From Salinicoccus hispanicus (GTDB lineage Bacteria; Bacillota; Bacilli; Staphylococcales; Salinicoccaceae), in NCBI RefSeq assembly GCF_009831115.1, contig NZ_WUUK01000003.1, positions 186,001 through 250,000 on the forward strand: a stretch of 64,000 bases of DNA, read 5' to 3'. A program made the translations under genes and the position numbers. The notes under the pieces were generated by a model that ran no database searches, was not told the DNA's origin, and saw only the letters and a list, made by a program, of their open reading frames with translations. Positions 35,133 through 44,899 of the stretch are shown piece by piece (the first letter of the stretch is position 1; each line of letters begins with the position of its first letter).

Positions 35133-36758
35133 CTACATGTTTTGCAAGTAAAGCAGAAATGCGATGACGACGAAGAAGTAGATGATAAGGTAGAGCGGCC
35201 ATCTCCTGGTCCTTCTCTCTTCCTTCATTTCTTCCGCCGCTTCTGCTTGTTCAGCGCGGGAAGCAAGATTCTTCTGGGCTTTCGTGCTGGTACGTTCAAG
35301 AATCAAACCGTCCAGCTTCTCCCGAGGCGGTGCTGGAGCCAGTAGGCTCACGAGATATCCAACGCCGACGGCAATTACTGCACCGACCATGTTATTCCAT
35401 AAGTAGGATATATCTGAGAAAGCGGTGACTGCCCAGACGGAAAGCATACCGGCGATGACGCCGATGAAAGCTCCAGTACCATTAACGCGTTTTGTAAGAA
35501 TTGCCAGGATGAATACACCTAGCAGTGCGCCATAGAAGTAGGATCCTATCTGGTTGACGGCTTCAATGACCGGTCCCAAATTGCCTGCAAAGAATGCGAA
35601 AATGGTGGCATATATTCCCCAAAAAACAGTCGCATAACGGGACGCTTTCAAATAATGCGCTTCTGATGCATTCTTCTTGAAGAATTTACTATAGAAGTCT
35701 CGGATCGATACTGCAGATAAGGAGTTCAGAGCGGAGTCCAGACTGGACATTGCTGCAGCAAATACACCCGCCATAATCAGTCCTGAAATACCCATCGGAA
35801 GCTGATTGACGACGAAACGTGGGAAAAGTTCGTTCAGATTATCAACGTTCGGATCCCCTGCGTATTGATAGAAGATGTAAAGGAGGACACCGATCAGTAT
35901 GAAGAGCAGCATCTGCGGAATCAGCAGGACACCCGTCAGTACGAGAGACAGTTTACTCTCACGGATGGACTTGCTGGTGAGTACCCTCTGTATCTGGCTC
36001 TGGTCTGTACCAAAGTAGGCCGCGTGCAGGAAGAAACCACCGATGATGCCCGCCCAGATACTGTATTCGACCGAGAGATCAAATGAGAAGTCCAGCGATT
36101 GGAGCATTCCGGTCTGCGCTGCGGTATCCATCACTTCGCCCCATCCACCAGGCACATCCTGGAATATGACATACACACTCAGTAATGCACCAACCCATAG
36201 GACGACCATCTGGATGACATCCGTCCAGATGACAGCGCTGATGCCACCGAGTACGGTGTATGATATCGCAATGACTGCCATGATGATGATGGTCCAGGTA
36301 ATATCCATCCCCGTGACGACAGACAGCACAAGCGCTGGTGCATAGAGGACGACACCTGTGGCAAGACCACGCGCGACAAGAAACAGCCCAGCGGTCAATG
36401 TTCTCGTCTTTACATCAAAGCGGCGTTCCAGGTATTCATAGGCCGTGTAGACTTCCGTCTTGTAGAAGAACGGAACGATCGTTGCAATCAGAAAGGCCAT
36501 TGCCAGCGGCACGTTGATGTAGGTCGCCATGCGGGTCAAACCCCCGTCATACCCCCACCCCGGCGCACCAATGAAAGTGATGGCACTTGCCTGTGTCGCC
36601 ATGACGGAGAGACCGATTGCCCACCACGGGATGCTCCGTCCGCCGAGAAAGTAATCCTCCGTCGATTTCTGCTTTCTACCAAAAGATGCGCCAATCAGAG
36701 CGGTACCAAGTATATATACAATGAAAATCGAATAATCGAGTATAGTGAAATTCTCCAT
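35133..36758 (-). CDS. Sodium:solute symporter (SSS family)
   Basis: A 541-residue membrane transporter with about 13-14 hydrophobic segments. The SSS signature regions are IGAPGWGYDGGLTRMATYINVPLAMAF-like and GISGLIMAGVFAAAMSSLDSALNSLS, the latter contributing sodium ligands. Family members take up sugars, sialic acid, proline or other osmolytes with sodium. AGAGGGGG precedes the ATG. It lies downstream of the frameshifted GH13 phosphorylase gene on the same strand, so the pair may once have imported and cleaved a glucoside such as sucrose or glucosylglycerate. Confidence 0.9.
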   Translation of the reverse strand: MENFTILDYSIFIVYILGTALIGASFGRKQKSTEDYFLGGRSIPWWAIGLSVMATQASAITFIGAPGWGYDGGLTRMATYINVPLAMAFLIATIVPFFYKTEVYTAYEYLERRFDVKTRTLTAGLFLVARGLATGVVLYAPALVLSVVTGMDITWTIIIMAVIAISYTVLGGISAVIWTDVIQMVVLWVGALLSVYVIFQDVPGGWGEVMDTAAQTGMLQSLDFSFDLSVEYSIWAGIIGGFFLHAAYFGTDQSQIQRVLTSKSIRESKLSLVLTGVLLIPQMLLFILIGVLLYIFYQYAGDPNVDNLNELFPRFVVNQLPMGISGLIMAGVFAAAMSSLDSALNSLSAVSIRDFYSKFFKKNASEAHYLKASRYATVFWGIYATIFAFFAGNLGPVIEAVNQIGSYFYGALLGVFILAILTKRVNGTGAFIGVIAGMLSVWAVTAFSDISYLWNNMVGAVIAVGVGYLVSLLAPAPPREKLDGLILERTSTKAQKNLASRAEQAEAAEEMKEERRTRRWPLYLIIYFFVVIAFLLYLQNM

Positions 36759-36896
36759 GTATAGCCCCCTCTTTCTTCAACTAGATTTATAGACCTCCAA
36801 CGGTACTTGTCCTCATTAGAAGCTCAAGATATTCCATAGCGGCTATCGGTATCATCCATGGTCGAAGAACTGATGGTGTCAGTCATCTGTTCATTG

Positions 36897-38622
36897 TCAT
36901 GTTCCATTGTCTTTCAGCCACATTGCCTGGTACGGATCAAGCTGCAACGTCGCCTCTTCTGCTCCATAGACCACTTCACCAATCGTATCTTTCAGACTCC
37001 CGGCTTCCAGTTCGTCCTTGAGAGCGGTCATTGGCACCTCAATATTTTCTCCAGAGGTATTGATTATCGCCACGAGTTTTTCGCTCGTCTTTTCATAAGT
37101 ACGCGCAATCGCAAACAGTCGATCATCCAGGAAGAGCACCTTCTGTTCTGCATTCGGATGCAAGGCTTTTTCAGATTTGCGTTTTTCTATACGCTTCATC
37201 AATCCATTGAAGATCTGTTCACGCAGGCTGCCTTCGAGTTGGATTTCCTGCTCGAGTTGTTCAATAGACAATTTTTCACGATTGATGGAACGGTATCTGC
37301 CGGTGGCCTCTACCCCTTTCTGATCATTCTCAGAACCGAGCAGACTATGGATGTATATTCCCGGCACACCTTTGACAGATAGCAGTAGCGTCTGTGCTGC
37401 AATAAACCGTTCTACAGTCAGAGTGGCGGAATCATTCGTTCTTTTTCAAGGCACTCAAGTAGTTGATGTTCAGCTCATACGGGCTCTTTGTACCATCTCC
37501 ATTATCTTTGTAGGAGACATATCCACCACTGTCTTTGACACTGTCCACCATTTTCTCGACTTCTTGGTCATCCAGTATTCCTTCCACCGGGCGCAATCCG
37601 ACACCATCGTGAGAAGAAAGGAAATTGAAAAATGAAGTATGCGCACTCGTCGGTTCGAGCGCATCCGCCCATTTCGCCAGGTACTCCGCATTGCCTGACA
37701 GAAAGGCGTGCAAGGTGAGTGGCGGAAGCGGGAACTGGTAGACCATATGCGCCTCGTTCAACCCATTTCCGAAGTAGCTGATATTATCTTCGTGAGGGAC
37801 ATTCGTTTCGGTAATAAGTATGGTTCCTGGAGAAATCTCTTCAAGTACATCCCGCATGATTTGGATGATGAGATGGGTCTCCTCAAGGTGGATGCTCGTC
37901 GTATCTAAACGCTTCCATAAAAATCCGATTGCATCGAGCCTCAAGTAGCGGGCACCATGCCCGACGTACTGTGCCAGAATTTCAAGTACTGCCAGGAACA
38001 GTTTCTCACTTTTATAATTCAGATCAACCTGATCATCACTGAAAGTCGTCCAGACATGCCTCGCCCCTTCCATATGAGCCACCTCCGTCAATAGTGGCAG
38101 TGCCCTCGGCCGTACGATGGAACTGTAGTCGGCAGTTGGATCCGATTCGATGAAGTAGTCCTGGAACTCAGCATCCCCCTGCAGATACTTCAGGAACCAG
38201 TCACTTTTACTCGAAATATGGTTGATGACCGCATCGAACATGAGATCATAATCCGCTGCAAGCCGATGGACCATTTCCCAGTCCCCGAGCTCCGAACTTA
38301 CTGTCAGGTAGTCCTGGACAGAAAATCCATCATCCGAAGTATAGGGATAGAAAGGCAGAATATGGACCGAGTTGATTGTATCTCCTACGTACTGCTCTAA
38401 AAATTTCCTGAGCGTAACCAGAGGCTTTTCGTCAGTACTCTTAATGGAATCTCCATAGGTGATTAGCATGATGTCCTTTTCATCCACCCAGTCTTTCTTC
38501 TGGCCGTCCTGTCTATACTCATTGACAAGATTCTGAATTCCTTCGGAGATCCTTTGACCCTTCTCCTTGCCGTAGACTGCATAAAGGTTATTCTCAATCC
38601 GATTCAGAGTTTTAGAATCCAT
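36897..38622 (-). pseudogene. GH13_18 sucrose/glucosylglycerate phosphorylase, frameshifted
   Basis: Two adjacent frames form one enzyme. The first (38622-37432, 396 residues) has the GH13 regions YPYTSDDGFSVQDY, DAVINHIS, RLDAIGF (nucleophile Asp) and ITETNVPH (acid/base Glu). It stops at TGA after LSALKKNE. Removing one base near 37434 restores the expected DSATLTVERF and then GVPGIYIHSLLGS in the second piece, which ends at 36897. The joined protein would have about 574 residues, nearer to glucosylglycerate phosphorylases than to the shorter sucrose phosphorylases. A real mutation or a sequencing error are both possible. AAAGGAGGG precedes the ATG. Confidence 0.85.
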
Positions 38623-38837
38623 CTGTTCCCTCCTTTATTACTTTCTTCCATAATAAAGAATATTCAGAATACATTCAACCGAGTAGGACTGGCAGAACTC
38701 TACTTGGTGGAAATTCCTTTGAAAATAAAAACATCAAGAGGTATCTGATGAGTTTTCTCCATATCTCGGAACTAGCCGACTCTCTGATGTGCACGGGAAA
38801 TTATAGGTCATCCGTAATTGGGCCAGTATAAGTAATG

Positions 38838-38870
38838 CATAAAAATATCGCCCTGGTTTTCCAGGGCGAC
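38838..38870 (-). terminator. Terminator of the amino acid ABC operon
   Basis: TCGCCCTGG / CCAGGGCGA is followed by TATTTTTAT on the minus strand. The rest of the 314-base gap before the phosphorylase gene holds nothing else recognisable. Confidence 0.8.
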
Positions 38871-38936
38871 ATTAATTTCTTATATGAATGCTCTCAATTT
38901 TCTACCAGGATAATGACCTGCTGTTCACTGCTACTC

Positions 38937-39632
38937 TTATGCATAGCCTCTTCTCATCCTGTTCTCCAGCTTATCGATGGCGTAAGTAAGTATGACGCAT
39001 ATGCCCCAGTATACGAGGGCTGCCGCGACGAAAGCTTCCAGATAGCTGAAGCTCTGTGCACCTACAAGCCTTGCCTGGGCAAATATGTCCACGACCGTCA
39101 CGAGGAAGGCGAGTGACAATGCTTTGATGATGATCAGGAATGCATTCATCGTATCCGGCAATGCTTCCACCATGACTTGTGGAATAATGACTTTCCTCAG
39201 TGTCTGGGTGGTGCTGTAGCCGAGAGACTGCGCCGCTTCGATCTGGTTCTTATCCAGTGAATGCAGCGCCCCTCTGATGATTTCGGATTGGAAGACGGAA
39301 TAGCAGATGCTGAATGTCACGATGACGATGGCCGTGGAATTGAGACTGGACGGGTCGAGGGTGACATTGAACAGTCCCAGAAACCATGCCGATACAAGTG
39401 GCAATGCATAATAGACCAGATACAGGAGTACGACATTCGGTGTGCCGCGGAGAAATGACTGCAGTACACCAATGATCTGTTTGACTACCGGTATGCCGAG
39501 GCTCTGGATGTATGTGATGGCTGCGCCGAGCATGAAGGACAGCACAAGGATGATGAGGGCCAGAAGCAGTGTCTTCGGAACGACTTTGAGGATTTCGACG
39601 AAACTTTCGAAAACGGTCATGATATCAAACAC
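38937..39632 (-). CDS. Polar amino acid ABC transporter permease (HisM family)
   Basis: A 231-residue permease with five to six membrane segments. The family signature is LRGTPNVVLLYLVYYALP near residues 68-85, and the EAA loop is EAAQSLGYSTTQTLRKVIIPQ. It starts at a GTG (39632) nine bases after GAGGAGG and overlaps the end of the preceding permease by eight bases. With its partner permease it forms the membrane channel for a polar amino acid, probably cystine or a similar compound. Confidence 0.9.
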   Translation of the reverse strand: MFDIMTVFESFVEILKVVPKTLLLALIILVLSFMLGAAITYIQSLGIPVVKQIIGVLQSFLRGTPNVVLLYLVYYALPLVSAWFLGLFNVTLDPSSLNSTAIVIVTFSICYSVFQSEIIRGALHSLDKNQIEAAQSLGYSTTQTLRKVIIPQVMVEALPDTMNAFLIIIKALSLAFLVTVVDIFAQARLVGAQSFSYLEAFVAAALVYWGICVILTYAIDKLENRMRRGYA

Positions 39633-40350
39633 TGTAGCCGGCCTCCTCTTCTTTCAACTTGTATCCTGTATTTTTGAGCACCTTCTTCTTCCTGCGTTCA
39701 AGCAGTCTGATGAGCTGCTCGGATATCATCGAGATGCCCCAGTAGATGAGGGCCACGGTCAGGAACACTTCCACCTGCTTCATTCCGAATGTGTCTCCGC
39801 TCATTATCGTTGCCATTCCCATGATGTCCACTACCCCTATTGCGAAAACGAGGGAACTGTCGTGGATCAGATGGATGATCGCATTACCAAGACCAGGCAG
39901 TGCAATCGGTGCCATCTGGGGAATGATGACTGTCTTCATTTTCTGGAACGGTGTATAGCCGAGGCTCTCTGCCGCTTCGTGCTGCCCTTTTTCGATGGCC
40001 AGGTATGCCGGTCTCAATACTTCCGACATATACGCACCATTGAAGACGATCAGGCAGGCCACTGCAGCTGTGATGGCATCGATTTTCATGATGTCGAACC
40101 CGATCAGCTGCAGCAGCACCGGCAGTCCGAAGAAGAACAGGAACAGCTGCAACAGTATGGGTGTACTCCGGGTGAAGGATATATATGCCCCCATCATCTG
40201 ACTGAGAACAGGAATCTTCCTGATCCGTATCGCAGCCACCGGAATGCTGAGCATCAGACCGAATATGGCGGACAGTACGACAATCAGAATCGTGATGGGA
40301 ATCACCAATAGGAACCTTGGAAATATCTCTATCATATATTGAATATCCAT
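39625..40350 (-). CDS. Polar amino acid ABC transporter permease (HisQ/TcyL-like)
   Basis: A 241-residue permease homologous to its neighbour. Its signature is SFTRSTPILLQLFLFFFGLPVL and its EAA loop is EAAESLGYTPFQKMKTVIIPQ. GAGGAGGGG precedes the ATG. Permease pairs with this arrangement are found in the TcyLM cystine systems and in arginine or glutamine systems. Substrate choice depends on the binding protein, encoded 28 bases upstream. Confidence 0.9.
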   Translation of the reverse strand: MDIQYMIEIFPRFLLVIPITILIVVLSAIFGLMLSIPVAAIRIRKIPVLSQMMGAYISFTRSTPILLQLFLFFFGLPVLLQLIGFDIMKIDAITAAVACLIVFNGAYMSEVLRPAYLAIEKGQHEAAESLGYTPFQKMKTVIIPQMAPIALPGLGNAIIHLIHDSSLVFAIGVVDIMGMATIMSGDTFGMKQVEVFLTVALIYWGISMISEQLIRLLERRKKKVLKNTGYKLKEEEAGYSV

Positions 40351-40378
40351 GACTGCCCCTCCTCTTCATCCATTACCT

Positions 40379-41215
40379 CTACTCCGCTTCGTACTGAAGA
40401 ATGTCTTCCCCGTAGAATTCATTCGACAATTCCGAGACGACGCCTTCTTCCTTCAGTTCCGCCAATGCCTCGCTGACCTTATCACGGAGCTCGACATTCT
40501 CTTCTGAATCATGGATCAGGAAGTAGGTCGGATTGATTTCGACCGGCTCCGTCACATGAATATCCAGCCCCGCTTCTTCGATGATCTCCTGCTGACCCAG
40601 GTTCGATGGATTAACGAACGCATCATAGACACCGTCGTTCACTTCCTGCAGACGGTCAGAAGTCGGAATGCCGCCGTCAGATGTATCGAATTCAATCTGG
40701 TCATCCGGATGCTCTTCATTATAGGCATTCAGCAGATTGTATACGCCGCCCGTCGGTGTTACCGGGACGACCTTCTTGCCTGCGAGGTCATCAAGACTCT
40801 CGATTTCACCCTCCTGGTCGCCTGTGGCGAAAATTTTCATCAGGCTCGGTCCGTTGCTTTCTTCAGGAATCAGGTAGCTTTCTTCCCTTTCCTCGGAGAG
40901 GATCAGTCCCTGGGCGAGCAGGTCATACTGCCCGGTATCAAGTCCGATTTCACCTGCACTGTCGCTGGCACCTTCAATATTGAATTCATAGTCTCCAAGC
41001 TTTTCATCAATGGCCCTTAACAGCTCGACTTCATAACCTGTCAGTTCTCCATCGTCACCGACGTAGCTCAATGGACGGGAGGATGAAGATACAGCAACTT
41101 CCACCGCCTTGACTGCTTCGTCACCTTCTGAACTTGCTTCACTCTCTTCTCCACCGCATCCTGCCAACACCAGTAGTACCGCCATGAATGACGTCAGTAA
41201 TAGTAATTTTCTCAT
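40379..41215 (-). CDS. Amino acid ABC transporter binding lipoprotein
   Basis: A 278-residue SBP_bac_3 protein with a lipoprotein signal (lipobox LAGC, then GGEESE). Family features are RPLSYVGDDGELTGYEVELLRAIDEKLG and YDLLAQGLILSEEREESYLIPE. The first resembles cystine-binding proteins of the TcyA/TcyK group, but polar amino acid receptors share it widely. It delivers the ligand to the two permeases that follow. Confidence 0.88.
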   Translation of the reverse strand: MRKLLLLTSFMAVLLVLAGCGGEESEASSEGDEAVKAVEVAVSSSSRPLSYVGDDGELTGYEVELLRAIDEKLGDYEFNIEGASDSAGEIGLDTGQYDLLAQGLILSEEREESYLIPEESNGPSLMKIFATGDQEGEIESLDDLAGKKVVPVTPTGGVYNLLNAYNEEHPDDQIEFDTSDGGIPTSDRLQEVNDGVYDAFVNPSNLGQQEIIEEAGLDIHVTEPVEINPTYFLIHDSEENVELRDKVSEALAELKEEGVVSELSNEFYGEDILQYEAE

Positions 41216-41242
41216 TGTATATTTACCTCCTATATAATTGAA

Positions 41243-41986
41243 TTAATGACTTGCCGTATAGAACTTGCGTAGAAACTGCTGGGTCCGTGCGTGATTTGAA
41301 TGTCTGAATATCTGTTGGGGCGGCCCTTCCTCCGCCACCTTGCCCCTGTCCATGAAAACTACCCGGTCGGATATGTCTTCGGCGAAGGACATCTCATGGG
41401 TCACGAGGATGATTGTCATGCCGGAACCCGCAACTTCACCGATCGTCTTCAGCACTTCACCGACCAGTTCCGGATCCAGTGCCGAAGTCGGTTCGTCGAA
41501 AAGGATCACTTCCGGTTCCACAGCCAGCGCCCGGGCAATGCTCACCCGTTGCTGCTGGCCGCCGGAAAGCTGGTGGGGATATGCATCCGCCTTCGCTTCG
41601 AGACCCACCCGCGCGAGCTCAGCCATGCTCTTATCCCGTGCCGCTGCCTTCGATTTCTTCTGGACCACGATCTGCGCATCCATGACATTCTCCAGCACCG
41701 TCTTGTTCTTGAAAAGGTTATACTGCTGGAACACCATCGCCGTCTTCCGTCTGAGGTCGAGGGTCTCCTTTTTGGTGATCGACCCGTAGTCATATGTATC
41801 GCCACCGAGTGTGATGCGGCCGCCATCCGGCTTCTCCAACAGGTTGATGCATCGCAGCAGACTCGTCTTTCCCGTACCACTCGGGCCGATGAAAGTGATC
41901 ACTTCGCCCTTGTGGACTTCCAAGTTTATGTCATCGAGCACTTTGCTGTCGCCAAATGACAGATCCAGATGCTCTATATTCAGCAT
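41243..41986 (-). CDS. Amino acid ABC transporter ATP-binding protein (GlnQ/TcyN-like)
   Basis: An ATPase of about 247 residues. Walker A is [10 protein letters not shown]-loop VFQQYNL, signature LSGGQQQR, Walker B VILFDEP and the His switch VTHEM. The frame opens at 42040, but GAGGG is placed eight bases before the ATG at 41986 (MLNIEHLDL), which is the typical N-terminus. It is the first gene of the operon ATPase, binding protein, permease, permease. Confidence 0.92.
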   Translation of the reverse strand: MLNIEHLDLSFGDSKVLDDINLEVHKGEVITFIGPSGTGKTSLLRCINLLEKPDGGRITLGGDTYDYGSITKKETLDLRRKTAMVFQQYNLFKNKTVLENVMDAQIVVQKKSKAAARDKSMAELARVGLEAKADAYPHQLSGGQQQRVSIARALAVEPEVILFDEPTSALDPELVGEVLKTIGEVAGSGMTIILVTHEMSFAEDISDRVVFMDRGKVAEEGPPQQIFRHSNHARTQQFLRKFYTASH

Positions 41987-42175
41987 CCATTTCACCCTCT
42001 TTCGCTTTATATTCAGAATAATAAAAATGATATGCTTCATTATAGCTTTTATTTCCTACTTGTCAAATATGAATTTAAAGTATAATATTACGCTTTTCTA
42101 TTGAAAAACGATGGGTTTGATGGAATAATGAAATAATTCTTATGCTACAGATATGGTTTAGAGAGGAGCAACACT

Positions 42176-43357
42176 TTGGAGACATTACAGGATCTTGAAA
42201 TGAACGAACGCTTCCAACTGATAGAAGAAACAGCAAAACAATTCAAAGAGACTTCACAGGAACATGATGAGAACGTCACCTTTCCTTTCGAAAACTTCGA
42301 AGCACTGAAGAGAATCGGCTATCCGCAGCTGTCAGTGCCGGCAGAATACGGCGGAGGTGGCATTTCACTGCACGAACTGATGAAGCATCAGGAGATCATC
42401 GCGAAATATGACGGGGCCACTGCCCTATCCATCGGATGGCATATGGGCATCATCATGGATATTGGAGAGAAGAAAGCCTGGGATGAAGGCAAGTATAAGA
42501 AGGTCGTGGCAGATGTGATCGAGAATGGCGCACTCATCAACAACCTCGCGACAGAACCCGCCACAGGCAGTCCGACAAGAGGCGGCAGACCCGAAACCAC
42601 CGCTAGAAGAGATGGCGATGAGTGGGTGTTGAACGGCAGGAAGACATTCGCCACACTGTCACCGATATTGAAGTATGCCGTCGTCAGTGCGTCCATCGAA
42701 GGCAGTGATGAAGTCGGGAACTTCGTCGTCGATTCCGCACTCAAAGGCGTCCACGTCGATGAGACATGGAACTCCGTCGCCATGCGCGCAAGCGGCAGCC
42801 ATGACTTCATCATGAAAGATGTCAGAGTCCAGGAAGAAGACCTCGTCTCCTTCAGAACACCAGGCAAGAAAGCACCCGCAGGATGGCTGCTCCACATCCC
42901 GGCATGCTACCTCGGCATCGCACGTGCTGCACAGGATTCAGCTTTGGAATTCGCAACCACCTACTCCCCCAATAGCATCAAAGGCACCATATCAGAGCTG
43001 CCGAACGTCCAGGAGAAGCTCGGACGCATCGAGATGCTGCTGATGGAATCAGAGCACTTTCTTTACTCCGTCGCCAGACAGTGGGATGAAAGTAATGAAG
43101 AAGAAAGAAGCAGTATGGGCAGCGAACTCGGGGCCGTCAAAACATCCATCGTCAACAAGGCAGTCGAAGCCGTCGACCTCGCCATGCGCATCGTCGGCGC
43201 AAAGAGCCTGTCTGCAGACAACGAAATGCAGCGGTATTACAGAAACGTCCGTGCCGGCCTCCACAACCCGCCGATGGATGATATGGTCATCATCGGACTC
43301 GCAAAAAGTTCAATCGGCAGAGTGGAAAGTACGAAGAAGGAGAAACAGGAAATATAG
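42176..43357 (+). CDS. Acyl-CoA dehydrogenase family flavoprotein
   Basis: A 393-residue FAD-dependent enzyme that introduces a double bond into an acyl-CoA or related thioester. The FAD/substrate region LATEPATGSPTRGG and WVLNGRKTFATLSP are typical of the middle domain, and the C-terminal helical domain ends in HNPPMDDMVIIGLAK. The start is a TTG at 42176, seven bases after GAGAGGAG. It stands alone, without other beta-oxidation genes, so its substrate is open. A decayed second copy lies at 12505-12721. Confidence 0.88.
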   Translation: METLQDLEMNERFQLIEETAKQFKETSQEHDENVTFPFENFEALKRIGYPQLSVPAEYGGGGISLHELMKHQEIIAKYDGATALSIGWHMGIIMDIGEKKAWDEGKYKKVVADVIENGALINNLATEPATGSPTRGGRPETTARRDGDEWVLNGRKTFATLSPILKYAVVSASIEGSDEVGNFVVDSALKGVHVDETWNSVAMRASGSHDFIMKDVRVQEEDLVSFRTPGKKAPAGWLLHIPACYLGIARAAQDSALEFATTYSPNSIKGTISELPNVQEKLGRIEMLLMESEHFLYSVARQWDESNEEERSSMGSELGAVKTSIVNKAVEAVDLAMRIVGAKSLSADNEMQRYYRNVRAGLHNPPMDDMVIIGLAKSSIGRVESTKKEKQEI

Positions 43358-43423
43358 AAAAAACTTCTGTGAGGATTTAGAATAATGAGAGAAGAGAATA
43401 ACATTACAATTGTTAATTAATCA

Positions 43424-43464
43424 TAAAAAGGCTCTGGGTTACTAAATAGTACCCCAGAGCCTTC
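43424..43464 (-). terminator. Terminator of the sugar-acid operon
   Basis: AAGGCTCTGGG / CCCAGAGCCTT forms a long hairpin, with a run of T on the minus strand. It lies about 50 bases beyond the GntP stop and may also stop the converging acyl-CoA dehydrogenase transcript. Confidence 0.8.
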
Positions 43465-43512
43465 ATTCTACTTTTAGCAAACATACTATGCTTCAGCTCC
43501 TGCAAACAATAG

Positions 43513-44862
43513 TTATGGTACAAAAATGCTCAAGATCAAACATACAGCAAACCCTGTCAGACCGACCAGAGTTTTCATGACAGTCCAGGATTTCAGAGTG
43601 TCAGCTACACTCATACCAAAGTACCGGTTGGCCATCCAGAAACCTGAGTCGTTTACATGTGAAAAAGCAGTCCCGCCACATGCAATTGCGATAGTTACCA
43701 CCCCAAGCATTGGTTCACTCACATCGAAATGAGGAATCAATGGCGCCACCAGGCTTGCTGCAGTTATCATGGATACTGTTCCCGATCCTTGGGTAATCCG
43801 TATCAGAGAAGCCGTAACGAATCCGAATACCACAAGTGGCATATTGATTGTTTGCATAGCATCAGCAAGAATATCTCCTATTCCAGTTGCTATGAGTGTC
43901 TGTCCGAACACACCACCAGCGCCCGTTATAAGTATGATGATACCTGCAGGTTCCAATGCCCTCGTCGTAATTCGCTGCATCTCCTCTTTTGTAAATCCTC
44001 TGCGGTGACCATAAAACCATATTGATAAGAGAGTAACGATCAGAAGGGCAATAATAGGGTTACCTATGAACATCAGTATCTCTCTGATGATATTTCCTTC
44101 TGGAAGAAGCAAGTCTGAAAAAGTATTACCTAGAATCAGAAGTAGAGGCGTAAGCAGTATAATCAGGATTCCTCTAAAGCCCGGCAATTTTTCTTCATCA
44201 TATTCAAAAGTTGATTTTTCGAACTGCTCAGGAATACCAACATAAATTTTTTTTGAAATGAATGTCCCAAAGATTGGACCTGCTATAATTACAGCTGGAA
44301 TAGCTGCAATTACACCGAACAGAATTACGTATCCCAAATCAGCCCCAATAATACTGGCTGTTGCAATTGGTCCCGGAGTTGGTGGTATAAAAGTATGGGT
44401 AACACTTAAACCAGCGGTGAGCGGAATACCGTAATACAGCAATGATTTTTTGGAACGTCGAACTAAAGCATATGTGAGTGGTACAAGAATTACTATTGCT
44501 ACATCAATGAAGACTGCTATCGATACAAGAAAACCACTTGCAGCAAGCGCCCACACGATGTTTTTTTCTCCGAACTTGTCCATCAGTGTCAATGCAAGCT
44601 TCTCTGAAGCCCCTGATGCCCTGAGCACTTCTCCAAAAATTGTTCCTATACCGATAATCAGCGCAACAAAACCGAGTGTTCCCCCCATCGATTCTTCAAT
44701 ATGCGTAATCAGCTCTTGAGGTGGCATGCCAACTGCCAAACCGACAAACAGACTGGCGATGATCAAGGCTAGAAATGCTTGCAGCTTTGTTTTAATGATC
44801 AAAAATAGTAGAATGAACATGGCCAAAACGGCAATAGTAATGATTAAAGCAGTGTTATCCAA
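43513..44862 (-). CDS. gntP: GntP-family gluconate/sugar-acid permease
   Basis: A 449-residue transporter with about twelve to fourteen hydrophobic segments. Family stretches are GTIFGEVLRASGASEKLALTLMDKFG, TPGPIATASIIGADLG and ITQGSGTVSMITAASLV. It takes up gluconate or a related aldonate by proton symport. It is the third gene of the operon regulator, dehydratase, permease, which points to degradation of the imported sugar acid by dehydration. Confidence 0.92.
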   Translation of the reverse strand: MDNTALIITIAVLAMFILLFLIIKTKLQAFLALIIASLFVGLAVGMPPQELITHIEESMGGTLGFVALIIGIGTIFGEVLRASGASEKLALTLMDKFGEKNIVWALAASGFLVSIAVFIDVAIVILVPLTYALVRRSKKSLLYYGIPLTAGLSVTHTFIPPTPGPIATASIIGADLGYVILFGVIAAIPAVIIAGPIFGTFISKKIYVGIPEQFEKSTFEYDEEKLPGFRGILIILLTPLLLILGNTFSDLLLPEGNIIREILMFIGNPIIALLIVTLLSIWFYGHRRGFTKEEMQRITTRALEPAGIIILITGAGGVFGQTLIATGIGDILADAMQTINMPLVVFGFVTASLIRITQGSGTVSMITAASLVAPLIPHFDVSEPMLGVVTIAIACGGTAFSHVNDSGFWMANRYFGMSVADTLKSWTVMKTLVGLTGFAVCLILSIFVP

Positions 44863-44899
44863 AGTAAAGCCCCCTTGTTTGGTTATAAACTTAACAGTA

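Noticed and set aside
39442..40311. 289-codon open frame on the plus strand
   Set aside because: It is opposite the two amino acid permease genes, which have full family signatures. The composition (many Cys, His, Gln) is typical of an antisense shadow.
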